From the NCBI RefSeq assembly GCF_015706575.1, contig NW_024037059.1:41019058-41083057 (forward strand): a stretch of DNA of 64,000 nt, in the 5' to 3' direction. Both the position numbers and the translations under genes were made by a program. The DNA is from Patiria miniata (Eukaryota; Echinodermata; Asteroidea; Valvatida; Asterinidae). Within the stretch, counting starts at the first letter, position 1. Every line of letters starts with the position of its first letter. The notes under the pieces were generated by a model. It did not search any database. It saw only the letters and a program-made list of their open reading frames with translations, and was not told where the DNA came from. Shown here one piece after another: positions 43,835 to 54,880 of this stretch.

Positions 43835-44241
43835 TTAAGCCTAACCCTCCCAAATCCTCCAAAATCTTCCAGGAAGTTTTGGAGGAGTTTGGACGATTGA
43901 GGCTGAATGGCAAAAAAAGTGTAGGTTGATTTTGGAGGATGCATTGTGTCGAGTTCATAGGCTGTACCCAGCATTGTTAATGTTCAGTCATGCATAAATG
44001 AGCCCTACATTATGCTCGATAAAATCCAGACTGCTTCTGAAGGTCATCGGCTTTGCCTGTTAACAGTAATTATTTTTTGAAGGATTGAGGCAATGGTCAC
44101 CGCTCCACTGAACAAATTCAAGAAATAACGGATGATTTTGGAGGATTGAGGCTGATTGCAATTTCTACATGGTGGCAATTGGAGGATGTTGCAGGGTTGA
44201 GGAGGGTTCCTAGCCAAAAGGGCCCAGGGGGTTAAGGTTAA
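43835..44241. mobile_element. GGAGGATTGAGG-iterated element, copy 1
   Basis: Alignable along its length with 55689-56115, in the same orientation. Shared segments are GGAGGATTGAGGCTGAATGG, TTTTGGAGGATGCATTGTGT, GATTGAGGCAATGGTCACC and TTCAAGAAATAAC. The ends are TTAAGCCTAACCC / GGGGTTAAGGTTAA. GGATTGAGG recurs several times within each copy. Non-coding. Confidence 0.82.
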
Positions 44242-44296
44242 AGAATCTGCTCCACGCCATAGCGTGTTTGTGTAAAACACAAACAATGTTGAAATA

Positions 44297-44419
44297 GAGG
44301 AAATTTTCGGGTAACACCATGTGGAGAGAAATCTCTTCTTGGAAGAAGTGTGGTTCTGAAAAGAACCGGTTGGTTGAGTGTAGAACTCTTTCCACATGGT
44401 GTTACCCGAAAATTTCCTC
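44297..44419. mobile_element. 123-bp MITE with 28-bp perfect inverted ends
   Basis: GAGGAAATTTTCGGGTAACACCATGTGG at 44297 is exactly inverted at 44392-44419. Inside are smaller palindromes (AGAAGAGATTTCTC-like, AACCGGTT). A degenerate half copy (GGTAACACCATGTGCATGAT) is at 39903. Confidence 0.85.
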
Positions 44420-44768
44420 AATTTTATCTCATCCGCCATGCAAAGCTTCAAGTCGTATATCCAGACAGTGTTGTCAAATCAGTCACGTTTCCGTCACAGG
44501 TCCGGTCGAAAGTTGAATAATCACAAGTCAATTCACGATTCCACTCACAAGTAACAGGCTGATGAACAATATCAAGTGTATGTCTCTGTCACAGTTTCAT
44601 TTGAGTGTAGCCTGTGCATTGACGGGGGACAAGATGACTTGTGATGGACTCGTGATGGACTTGTGATGGCTTCCCAGACCTGTGATGGACTTGAGTACAT
44701 GTACAATACTGATGAAGACAGACATGGTGTACTTTAGAGTTCATCATTTTTCTTGCAAACCTGCTTAG

Positions 44769-45104
44769 GCCAAAAAAAAGAGTCTCGGTTTCTGGTATGG
44801 AGCTTGCCCATAAAGTGGTGCGGCGACGCGGTTTTATTATTTTTTTTACCGTTTTTTTTTCCTTCAAATGTCGGCTGATGACTGCAAATGGTGCCCAACT
44901 AAAGTGCAGAGAGGCCACATAAAGCTTATTCTCGATCGTAACCCCTTTGTTAAAATTGTGCAGCAGCAGGAATCCAGTCAAACCAGTGAGTTTGGCGGTT
45001 TTGAGGCATTATCTTTCATTGAAAATTAAACCTTTTTCATTTTGCCGACGCGCACGGCTACTGCGACGCGCGCATACCAGAAACCGGAGACTTTTTTTTT
45101 GGCC
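44769..45104. mobile_element. ~336-bp MITE family, copy 1
   Basis: The ends are GGCCAAAAAAAAGAGTCTCG and its inverse (CGGAGACTTTTTTTTTGGCC), continued by GGTTTCTGGTAT/ATACCAGAAACC. Interior landmarks are GGAGCTTGCC, GACTGCAAATGGTGCCCAAC, GGCCACATAAAGCTTATTCT and AAACCAGTGAGTTTGGCGGT. A second copy lies at 48263-48630. Non-coding. Confidence 0.85.
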
Positions 45105-45640
45105 TTATGTTAGTGCATGTATTTTTATCCATATTGTATCTTGGGGAACATTGTAGTTGATTGTACCGGTAGGTCACTGAATCCACACAGGAACTGCTGT
45201 ACCGGTACACTATTCAAATCAAAGAGCTTAACTTCATTGTGTTACTGCTCAGTTCCTTTTTTTTGGTGGTGTTTTCAATAACTGGATTTTCCCGTTAATC
45301 CTGAAGGGATTAAGTGCACTCACGAACCGTAAACGATGTTGACAGTAATACACATCCATCGCACAGTACGTCTTCACTATACCATCAGTCACAATTTGTT
45401 GGATACCTCACCTGTCGTCGGTGATTGACGTTTTGATCTTAATCATCCCAGTGACCCTGCTCACGGAGTCAACGACCTGGCGACACAGGCCTACACTTGT
45501 CTAGATCTGCTCTCATTATTGGGTCTAAAGGGGTTACAAAATCTTTGCTTTGTCTCTCAGTCTTGGCTTCAGATCCCAGCTTCATGGCTTTAGTCCCTTG
45601 ACTTGTGACGGACTCAAGAACGATATCGATCCATTTTCTG

Positions 45641-45803
45641 CTATAGAGTACCGAAGTGAATACGTCACGCGCACAAAATGTGTGTAAAAGACATTAGCGC
45701 GTGATTCAGCCGGTGATTTCCGTGAACCAACACCAGCACGTGCTCCATTCGTTTGCACTCCACTTTCTGGTTCTAAATGACGTCACACTTCTGTACTCTA
45801 TAG
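45641..45803. mobile_element. 163-bp MITE with ~25-bp inverted ends
   Basis: CTATAGAGTACCGAAGTG at the left and CACTTCTGTACTCTATAG at the right are inverted with one mismatch, followed inward by ACGTCA/TGACGT. Non-coding; no clear target duplication. Confidence 0.78.
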
Positions 45804-46295
45804 ATTCTGTGCACGAACACTAGAGGGCGTTTTGTTTACCACTTTCAAGAGCCCAGTGAACGGGACACTGCGTGCTCGTACCGGTACTGGCTCTTGCGCA
45901 TAATTGTAGCATGAAGTATGCACGACTAATTTATTGTCTGAAGCCATAACGTCTTCGCAGGAGTGGCAGGTGTCGTCAGCAGTGTGTTTGAATGTCCCTC
46001 CCAGTGGTCTATCCAAACTCCCTGTTTGTAACTCTTGAGGGGGTACGTGTGCAGGAAGTCCATAAGTAGCAGGGACTCCAAATGTTGTCACACAACGCCA
46101 GTGGTAGGTGTACTGTCATTGGGTTAGTTAGGCTAGAGTTGAAATGATGCTGGAAATGACGACAGGGTTTTCTACGTACTTTCCTGCAAGTACACAACAA
46201 GCTACCTGCTCTGGTCCTATCCAATACGCTTTCATTTAATGTACGACAACATTGACAGAAGAGAAGCATCATTATTTCTAAACCACACTTAGTTC

Positions 46296-46964
46296 TTATT
46301 CACTAGATACAGTAAATTTCACAGTGATATGGCAGTAGCAACCCAAATAATGATTTTTCACCGATCCAACATCAGTGTTTCTCAGGCCTTTGTGTTCACC
46401 AGACATCTCTGTCATCGGACAAGATAACAGACGGCAGATGCATCGTCGTATTATTTTATTATAATTTCGAGGGGATTTCGTTAAATGAGAATCGCTGTCG
46501 AGAAAGTAGTTGAAGGACCCGTTGGGACGCTTGCTGGGAGGAAACCCCAATTTGCCGAGTTTCTCCCGGTTGAAAGGTTCAATTTCAGCTGCTTCAACTG
46601 ATTTCCTGTCATCTTTTACGTCTTGTCTTCCTGACGGTGGGACAGTATCGGGGGGGGGGGTAGGGGGCTTGCTGTCAAAATGTCTTGGTCCATGCCTGCT
46701 TATTTCACAGGTCTGTCCGGGAAGTGGTTGAGTCACTGACTGTGGTTTTTTTTTTTTTTTTTTTTTAGTCGTGTGTTGGTGCCTGGGTGACTTGGGAAGA
46801 CTCATCTTCATATCTCTGTGTTTACAGTAGATGATGTGTGTGTAGTCACTGTGGCTGATCTGACAGACATGACAGAGTGTTGACAAGTTCTCCGACATTT
46901 GGGTTTCAACTTTTGAAGCAGTGATTCGGCTCAGAACGTCACACCGACCCGGCATTGCCTGCAT
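46296..46964 (-). CDS. uncharacterised 222-codon open frame (candidate gene or exon)
   Basis: I do not recognise this protein. It stays open for 669 bases through two homopolymers: a T-run read as Lys(7-8) and a G-run read as prolines. It has coding-like composition: CHVCQIS...YCKHR near the N-terminus (a possible zinc-binding CxxC...CxH), a Pro-rich linker (KPPTPPPDTVPPSG), then LGKLGFPPSKRPNGSFNYFL. It ends at TAA with no polyadenylation signal identified. It could be a single-exon gene, one exon of a larger minus-strand gene whose other part is near 45798-46091, or a chance frame. No membrane or signal segment is seen. Confidence 0.38.
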   Translation of the reverse strand: MQAMPGRCDVLSRITASKVETQMSENLSTLCHVCQISHSDYTHIIYCKHRDMKMSLPKSPRHQHTTKKKKKKKPQSVTQPLPGQTCEISRHGPRHFDSKPPTPPPDTVPPSGRQDVKDDRKSVEAAEIEPFNREKLGKLGFPPSKRPNGSFNYFLDSDSHLTKSPRNYNKIIRRCICRLLSCPMTEMSGEHKGLRNTDVGSVKNHYLGCYCHITVKFTVSSE

Positions 46965-48262
46965 GCAGCTTGCTGAGTTTAGGATATTTCTCTATCAATT
47001 TGTTCTGGCTTCACTGAGGAGGAGTTTGGTATGTTAGATGAGTAACCTGAATGATCGTGAGAGCTTTACATTTCCATGAAGTGTCATTTCCACAATCTTG
47101 CCGGTTGTCTGGATAGAGATTAACATGAGGTGAGATATTTTAAACCACTTTCCTTCTTTTTTTTTTTAAACGGTCATGTATCATACGGTTATGTGCTTAG
47201 TCTGTAGGAGAGTGTTATATTACAGGGACAAATGGAAACACAAAGCATTGCCCTCGAGAGTATTGTAAAACAAGTCTGCATGTGCTAGATTGAGACCAGC
47301 TTGTTCCAGTTTGGAACATCCCACTCCGACACATGGCCATGTTCTGAGATGCTGCCTTACCTGTATATACATGTACATGTACATGTGTCACAATGTAGGC
47401 TAGGACACTTGCCAGTTTGTCAAAACTCTTGTGAAGGTCAAAAGTACGGCTGATACAAATTATCATCCTTCCCTGCCTCCCACATGAACTGTCCCCAGAG
47501 CATCTTGCAACCTTTAGCGTTTGGATGATAATAATTACAAAGTGCAAGATAAGGCCGAAATTAGAAGAGGAAAATCATCGTCGGGGAAACAAACATGACT
47601 GGTGCCAGGCCAGATGTGGCCGAGACGTCTTGTTTACCATTACCCGTTCAAAAGAAAAAAAGGTCCCTAAAATAGGTCGTCAGAAGAAGAACCGTGTCAA
47701 AATATTTGCCGCAGAAAACACGCCGCCACGTGTGGGTTTCTTCAGTTAGTTTCAATTTCCCATCAGTCAAAACATCCTAATGGATTTGGTGTGGTTTGGA
47801 GGACGCAGCTACTATGTTCATCTGGAGACTCAGAGAAGAACAAATAGAAGGCCTGCACATATCCGTTTGATGGACCGCTTAGGGTTTTGGAGAATGTCAA
47901 GTCTGACATGGCAGTTTCTTATCTGTGGGCTCCGTGTGTGAACTAAACAAAAAATAGAAGTGTTGTTCTGTGTAACATTGTGGTCAAGTTTAGGCATACT
48001 TAGCTGAAGCTGTATCAGGCTGGTGTTCTCATGTAACACCAAGCTGAGTTATTCTGAGGATTAGAATAAAAATTGGACCTTTGAAACAATTAGGAGTGAC
48101 TACTTCGAAAGATGCACTGTTGCAATCATTCAGAATGACTCTGGATTCTAGTTGAAATATTGCAATGTAAAGTACAAATGGTGTGCGGTATTAAAACAGT
48201 TGCTCATGCAAATGAGGCTGCTATGGTTGATTGCCCATGGGCCATCCCCCATGTAGCGGAAA

Positions 48263-48630
48263 AATTAAGTCTTCGGTTTCTGGTATGGAGCTTGCCACAA
48301 AAGTGGTGCTGCGACGCATCTTCTTTTTTTTTTACTTTTTTTTTTCTTCAAATGATGATGACTGCAGATGACTGCAAATGGTGCCCGACTAAATTTAGTG
48401 CAAAATATATGGGAGCCCAGAAAGGCCACATAAAGCTTATACTTGATCGTAATCCAATCTAAAAACACGTTAACATTGTGCAGCAGCAGGCTTCCCGTCA
48501 AACCAGTGAGTTTGGCGGTTGTGAGACATCATCTTACATTGAAGAAAAAACCTTTATAAATTTGCCGACGCGCATGGCTACGGCGATGCGCACACAGACC
48601 AGAAACCGGAGACTTTTTTGGGGGGGGGGG
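48263..48630. mobile_element. ~360-bp MITE family, copy 2
   Basis: Same orientation as 44769-45104, sharing TCGGTTTCTGGTATGGAGCT, GACTGCAAATGGTGCCCGAC, GGCCACATAAAGCTTATACT, GTGCAGCAGCAGG and AAACCAGTGAGTTTGGCGGT, and closing with CCAGAAACCGGAGAC. The copies differ by point changes and small indels (for example an extra GCAAAATATATGGGAGCCCA segment). Confidence 0.85.
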
Positions 48631-49522
48631 ACCTAAGTTGGTACTAATACTATTTTGATCAAAATGACTCCAGCCATGCCAGCAAGCCAGTCTGAACTGG
48701 ATGATAGAATCATTGCATACATGTACGTTGCATTGCATACCAGTACATGTATGTATCAGGAACTCGCCCTGTGTACATAGACAATGATATACTTCACATT
48801 TCCTCATTGGGGGGGGGGGGGGGGGGTATCCTATCGATGGATCTCATAGACATCTCTGACCTTTAAGTACGTAAGACTCATCTTGTCAGGTGATGTTATT
48901 GTCTTATTTTGACTTCACAAGAGGAAGTCATAATTAAATACAATTTTCTGTGTTTCCATTAATTAAAAGGGCAGAGATATTTCCTGGATGAATTTCAGAA
49001 GATGATGAGCTTCATCATGCTTCATGTACATTTTGTTCTAATTTTTTTCTGACAATAGACCAAACAAAAAAAAGAGGAAAAATTGATGTATTTGTACAGA
49101 ATTTTGAATATCTCCACTGAGGTTAGTTTTCTAAAATTAGCGTAGCAGTGTGTAATAACTATTGGTTGAAATATTCATCACATCATTATTTTGAAAATTA
49201 CTGTACTGACAATTCACAATTCGAGATAGCCAGTGGATTGTCGGGCGACACACATGCGAGTAAAAAAAAACAACAAAGTGCACAGACCAACAAATTGAAT
49301 TAGAAATGAGTGGAACCGATTTGATAATGGTTGTCAGTGGGAGGAAATGTAGGGGAACCATTGCAGACAGGAAGGAACAGATAGCATCTTGTTAAGGGGC
49401 TTAGAAGATGACACGAGGCACGCTGGGAAGGCCGTCGTGTGCCGTCTTATCAGTTGTCTGTAATATGTGTGACTCCCATTGAGAAAAACTGTACGTAACA
49501 ATTTAGCCATCACAGCAGTTCA

Positions 49523-49790
49523 GGGATATTTCTTGTGTGTGGATCTTTCCAAATTGGCGGTCTGCGGGTACATGTAATTCTGCAGTCTAGTGGGTTATGG
49601 CGTGTGTGCCCTTGGGCAAGACACTTTGTCACTCATTGCTTCTCCCCACGTCCCCAGGAGTAAATGGGTACCTGTGAGGGCAGAGACGGTAATTGTAGTG
49701 GATTTTAGCTGCTTTGTGTTGAAATGGCAGCATCAAGCTAGACTCCTAATTCAGGGAACTGAGATTTGTCTTTGAATTGTAATGCCTTTT
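49523..49790 (+). mobile_element. SINE-like element, copy 1
   Basis: Shares with 54337-54690 (opposite strand) the blocks GGTCTGCGGGTA, AATTCTGCAG, GTGTGCCCTTGGGCAAG, CACTTTGTCACTCATTGCTT, GGAGTAAA then GGGTAC, GTGAGGGCAGAGA and GATTTTAGCTGCTTTG. This layout (tRNA-like head, then CCTTGGGCAAG...) is typical of invertebrate tRNA-derived SINEs. Confidence 0.7.
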
Positions 49791-52700
49791 TCTCCTAAGA
49801 GTGATTACATACTATGTACATGTACACTATACATGTTTAAAACAAACTTCACTGCACATACCGGTACCCAACAAATGAGATAAGTTTGAACTCATTTTTG
49901 CTTATGCATGAGCGACAAATTAAAGAGGTTGTGGAATGCTCGAAGACATTTCTGTCATTTTTCGGGTATATGTAGCCTAAGGTGTGATGAAATAAAAACG
50001 ACTATTGTGTCTGTCATGAAATGAGTAGGCCTACTTTTGAGAGCTGTTTTTCAGGTCCTGTTTCGACCCGAACGTGCAATTTGTGTAAAAGTTGTCGTTG
50101 GGGGCAGCAAACAAAACATAGCAAATCGTGACGTAATAAACAGGACTCCCGATGCAGCGTAGTATAAACGAGTCCTGTTTATTAGCAGTTCGTTTTTAAT
50201 TTGGTGAAGCCGTGAAAGAGTGTGCGCAAACGTTGACACGATGCGTACGCATGCGCAGTTGCTACAATTCCTTGGCTCAGTGCGTGACATCGCGTAGCTG
50301 CAATCGGCTGAATAAGAATGTGTCGCAGACGCTGATTTCAGGTGTAATTCAACACATGATGCAGCAACTTTTGAATTGAAATTGAGATCCAAGAAAATTG
50401 TTTTCTGGGAATATACGGCGTTCACTGAGCTAAAACTTCATCAGTTTTAATATAGTTGTTAAGCACCCTACTTTACATTTTGAGCACTTAATTTGTTGCT
50501 TCAAACAAAAATTGTTACAAATGATGATGTTTGTATTCTACCTAAGTTTAATTGCATGCTGCTTACACAGTGCACATTTGTAGACAGACATACGTGCACG
50601 TAGACATACATACATGTACATGTTTCAACATAGCCAATGGTTACATGCAGGCTATACAACTGGTGCACAATATTAGCTATCTCTTTGTTTACAGATATCT
50701 GACAGATCTCCGATAGTACAGCACAATCTTATGTGCATCCTTTTCCCTGAAATGACATCACCGTGCACACAGTCTTCATATTGCGCATCCGACAATCATC
50801 ATACAATACTACACATGCCTTAGATCACACACACACTCATCACCCTGTGTTTATGATGATTCATTCACTTGTACGCATGTACAGGGCATATATTTTTAGG
50901 GTTGGTACAATATACTGGGCTGGCCGTGTGATAATTCTCACAGCTGACTGTTGCTGCATGGCGTGCAGATGTAGGATGCCGAATACTTTCTGATTTGTGG
51001 TGAGTACATCGTGGCATATTATTTAGTATTCAGGATGAAGCTGTGAGTGATACTGCAGGAGATACAGCAGAGATTGATGAGTTGAATTTTGTTTTGATGA
51101 CTTTTGTTTTGTTTTGATGTTTCCACTTTGGTCAGTAAGTTGTGAACTGTGCGGAGCTGCATTGAACATCATTGTCTGTAAATTTATTGAGACACATGAC
51201 ATGTACATGAAGGAATAATTGGTCCGTACCGGTATGTGCACATGTACGTTTTCAGTGTTTTAATGCTGTGTTCTGCCGAACTGTACGTTTATTGTCATTC
51301 ATTCTAAAGGTTTTTTTTTTTTTGGCAGTTGATATTTCTTCAGTGCTGGTTTTCTTTTAGTAAACGTTATCTTACATTTCACGAAGGCTTTGTCTGATTG
51401 GCTCATATATAATTACCTCACATTAGCTGCGCCGCCTTTCCTTTTACAGTAAATGTTAGTTTGCCGGAAAACATCAAAGAAGACCTCCGGCAAAGTAACG
51501 TTTACTAAAGAAAAAATTGGCGTGGCCGATATTACGTTATTATATTGAGCTAGTCTGAGAAAACATTTGTGAATAAAATTTACTAAAAGAAACCAGGTGT
51601 TGGTCAAATATGTAATTTTTTTTTAGAGTTGTGGTAAAATTTTCCTACAATAATGTATACATTCTGCATAGCAATCTAGCTTTACTAGGACAGCACACTG
51701 CACAATTAAATTAAGTAATACACTGGCGAAGGTTCAGCTGTTTAACAATTTATATCTATTAAGACCTGCAAGGGGGGGGGGGGGTTAATTATGACTTGTT
51801 TTATTTAAATGTCCCAATGTTTTCTTTGTTGACCAACTACTACACATGTCAAGGGCAGTATGAAACCATATTCTTGTTTTGTAAAAAAAAAAAAAAGGCT
51901 TGTCTTGAATAATTTTATTGGTGACTCATCTGTAAATTGGCACCATCCTCTAATGACATTTGATCACTCGCCGTACCTTTTTTTCCTCAAAATTGATATT
52001 AATAAGCCTTGTCAGTATTTGTACATGTACATGTAACTCTTTATTAAGTTGAACAACATTGACAGTCGGTGGCCGATGGCAATAGCAGTACCATCCTCCC
52101 CTGAGGCGGGGCAATTTCCCCCAACCCCCCTTAGGTCACAATTTAGTCGACTGGACATTTTACTCATAAAATCTGGGACAAATCGTTGTTTCTCCCTGTT
52201 TCGGGGGGAAAAAACAACAATGTATGATTTTTTTTGGGGGGGGGGGTAAAGCTAGGGTGAGTCTCGGTTCAAGTCTAGATTTGGATTTTTCCCCAAAATA
52301 GGGCGGTCTCTGGCAAGTCTGGTCAAGCTGTTTTGAAAGTAGAGGGCACTATCAACAAGATGATAAATCAAACTCAATCTTGGGAACCTTGGCACCTGTA
52401 TCCATCCGGGAAATACCTACTGGTAGTATGCTGTTATCAGACTAGTGCGGACAATTGATGAGTGCTCAGAATTTCTTGGGTCAGGTGCTTAAGTTTGAAA
52501 GATGGGGTTCAACCTCCTCCCAGGCTGTCAAGCAGTATGCTGTCACCACTACCGGTACCTACTCTCTCACCCTGGTATTTGAGCATTTGCATATATCTCT
52601 ACTGCCTCATCTGCATCAGGGGAGTTCACAAAGAACCAAGACGAGGCTAAGGTGTCTAAAAATGTTGAACATTAATTAAAGTTCAAGAAAAATTAAATCC

Positions 52701-54336
52701 AAATAAGTTGGCTCAAACTCGCTATGTTTCTGTGGTCAGAAGATGAGCAAATTTATAAACGCCCTGGTCATAAATTAATCCTGTCAAACAAGTGACCTGA
52801 AAAATATCATCTCATTCATGTAGCAACAGGAAATTTACTTAGGATGGAGACGGGTCCATGATAGTCAGAGTCTGTGTACTCATACTGCTTATGCCTGTCT
52901 AGTTACGGACCCATAGATTCAAGCGGACTTTCATGACCTGAAGTTTTTTTTCAGGATCTCTTTATATTAACATTGAATATACAGTACTTACGGTACATGT
53001 ATGAAATTTTGTCGTTGAAGAATAATGTCTTATGTTAAAAGTAACATAAATCTCCTTTTTATAAGGGCATTTTGTACATTGCAGAAAGTAGTGAGCTTTA
53101 ATTCAGAAAATACAGAAAATGTTTAAAACATTAGTAAATATTTAGAAATTGAAAAAAAGTCTGGCCATATAGAGGACTGCAAAATAAAATAGAAAACACT
53201 AATTTTTATTACCCCTACAAATTCAAGGAATTTGAATTTGAATGTGGGTCGAGTCATTTAATGATATTGACATCTGGAAAGTATTAGTAATAACCTGTCT
53301 TATTTCCTGTACATGGGCAACCTTATTTTCTTGAACCCTGGATTAGTGTTCATTTCTCGGTTTGGATTTTTTTCCACATTGAGTTGAAATTACTTGTTGG
53401 CACTTTGTAAAGTAATGCAAGACAGCAGACCTTTTTTCATGCACAGATCAGCTGTCCAGAATGTTTACATTAGTCCAGATGTTCGCATTTAAAATTTGTG
53501 TGATGACCGTTACCGTTTTGGAAGTGGATTCATGATACATTCTACGATTGCAATTGTAAAAACTTATCTCCGACAGGAAACAGTCTATCAGTACCTCTGA
53601 CTGTGATGCGCGCTCAGTACCCTGGGAGCTCCCCCCCCCCACACGCAATGTACACACAGCGATACGAGCCGGGGGTTCGGTTGCGTATCGCGCCCGCAGT
53701 GACTAGGCTGATTCTGAACCCCAGAGGGAGCCCTTGTCGGGTATCAATCTTACCCTGTCGACATCTGTCATCCATTAGCGAGACCTCCTGAACTATCCCC
53801 CATGAAACGCAGGAAATTGGAGGATATTTGTATTGGGCATTCGGGGGCGGAAAGCAGATCTACCGACTGAAAGGCTCATTTCCCTCCGAAGTTTTGGATT
53901 CTGCGGTGGTCCCGCGGGGAGTGTGTGTTGGTTTTGAAGTAATTTGTCGTTTTTTCCTACACATGTGGTTCCATTCAAACTATAGGAACCAGCCCGGCAG
54001 GCTGATGTGTTCACACAGTACACGTAAATAGAGTTTACTATGTACATCGGATGTAAATAATGTCTTCATTCTGTTGTTCGGTGTATTTGAGCTGAATACT
54101 TCTGTGCATTGTAGTACTGGCTGTAGCAGATATCCAGAGACGAATATGGCATATATTCCTTTGTATAAGGTCTGGATTTTAGGAGTACGGTCAATTTGTG
54201 CTGTTCAGTTGCCCTTGTTGTAATACGCAGCACCATTTTTATTTTGTGCTAGGAGTCGGAAAAAAACGCAATTAAAGGCAAGAATCTGTCTTAGAAAGTT
54301 TGAGCAGAGCTCTATAATATTAAATACACGAAGGTT

Positions 54337-54690
54337 ATGTGTATAAAGCGCATGTATCCACCAGTATTGGTGCTCAAGGCACTACATCATTATTACCCTG
54401 CTCATTGGGCCAATGAAACATTCCAAATACCATCTCAGCTCCCTGGGGAGTATACAGCTCGATACTGCCATTTTGGCGCAAAGCAGCTAAAATCAACCAC
54501 AATAACCATCTCTGCCCTCACTTGTACCCGTTTACTCCTGGTTGGAGAGAAGCAATGAGTGACAAAGTGCCTTGCCCAAGGGCACACACACCAAAACCGC
54601 AGGATGGACTCTAACCCACAACCTGCAGAATTACCCGCAGACCACGAATTCAATGCTTCAGACCACCTAGCCACGACACTCCACGGTTGA
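54337..54690 (-). mobile_element. SINE-like element, copy 2
   Basis: Read on the minus strand it starts with GTGTCGTGGCTAGGTGGTCT (A-box-like), then GTGGGTTAGAGTCC (B-box-like), then the CCTTGGGCAAG body shared with 49523-49790. It ends near an ATTATT-rich tail and a CTTGAGCACCAATACTGG phrase. It lies just upstream of the AKAP7-like first coding exon. Confidence 0.72.
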
Positions 54691-54880
54691 GTCTTAGATT
54701 GAGTCTTAGATTGACAATTTCCTTGGTTTTCAAGGTTGTAAACCTTGTGGTCTTTATTTCTTTACTTTGCAGGTAACTAGCTCCTGATCAGCTAAGCAAT
54801 GACCGTTCACTCTGCGTCCATTCCTCTGGTCATCCAACCATCTGTCCTTCCCTTCCCAGCATCCCTCAGTCACCATCCCC

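Larger units (their letters stand above)
40689..46295. other. repeat-rich spacer upstream of NSMCE1
   Basis: It begins with the NSMCE1 5' flank, then holds G/C homopolymer clusters (40905-40950, 41110-41130). The named elements at 42202-42288, 42354-42740, 42838-42945, 43649-43805, 43835-44241, 44297-44419, 44769-45104 and 45641-45803 occupy much of it. A protein-like frame at 45798-46091 (minus) has no clear splice signals. No gene is firmly supported. Confidence 0.5.
46965..54772. other. long spacer / upstream region of the AKAP7-like gene
   Basis: Contains the second 336-bp MITE copy (48263-48630), SINE-like sequences (49523-49790; 54337-54690 inverted), G-runs (48810-48827, 51772-51784) and many TACATGTA palindromes. 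Open frames are short and unsupported. Non-coding first exons of the downstream gene may lie here, because its first coding exon begins at a splice acceptor (54773). Confidence 0.45.

Noticed and set aside
45798..46272. Two overlapping minus-strand frames next to the 222-codon ORF
   Set aside because: One (45798-46091) reads somewhat protein-like, but I could not place acceptor and donor sites joining it to 46296-46964 in phase, so it is not called as a gene.
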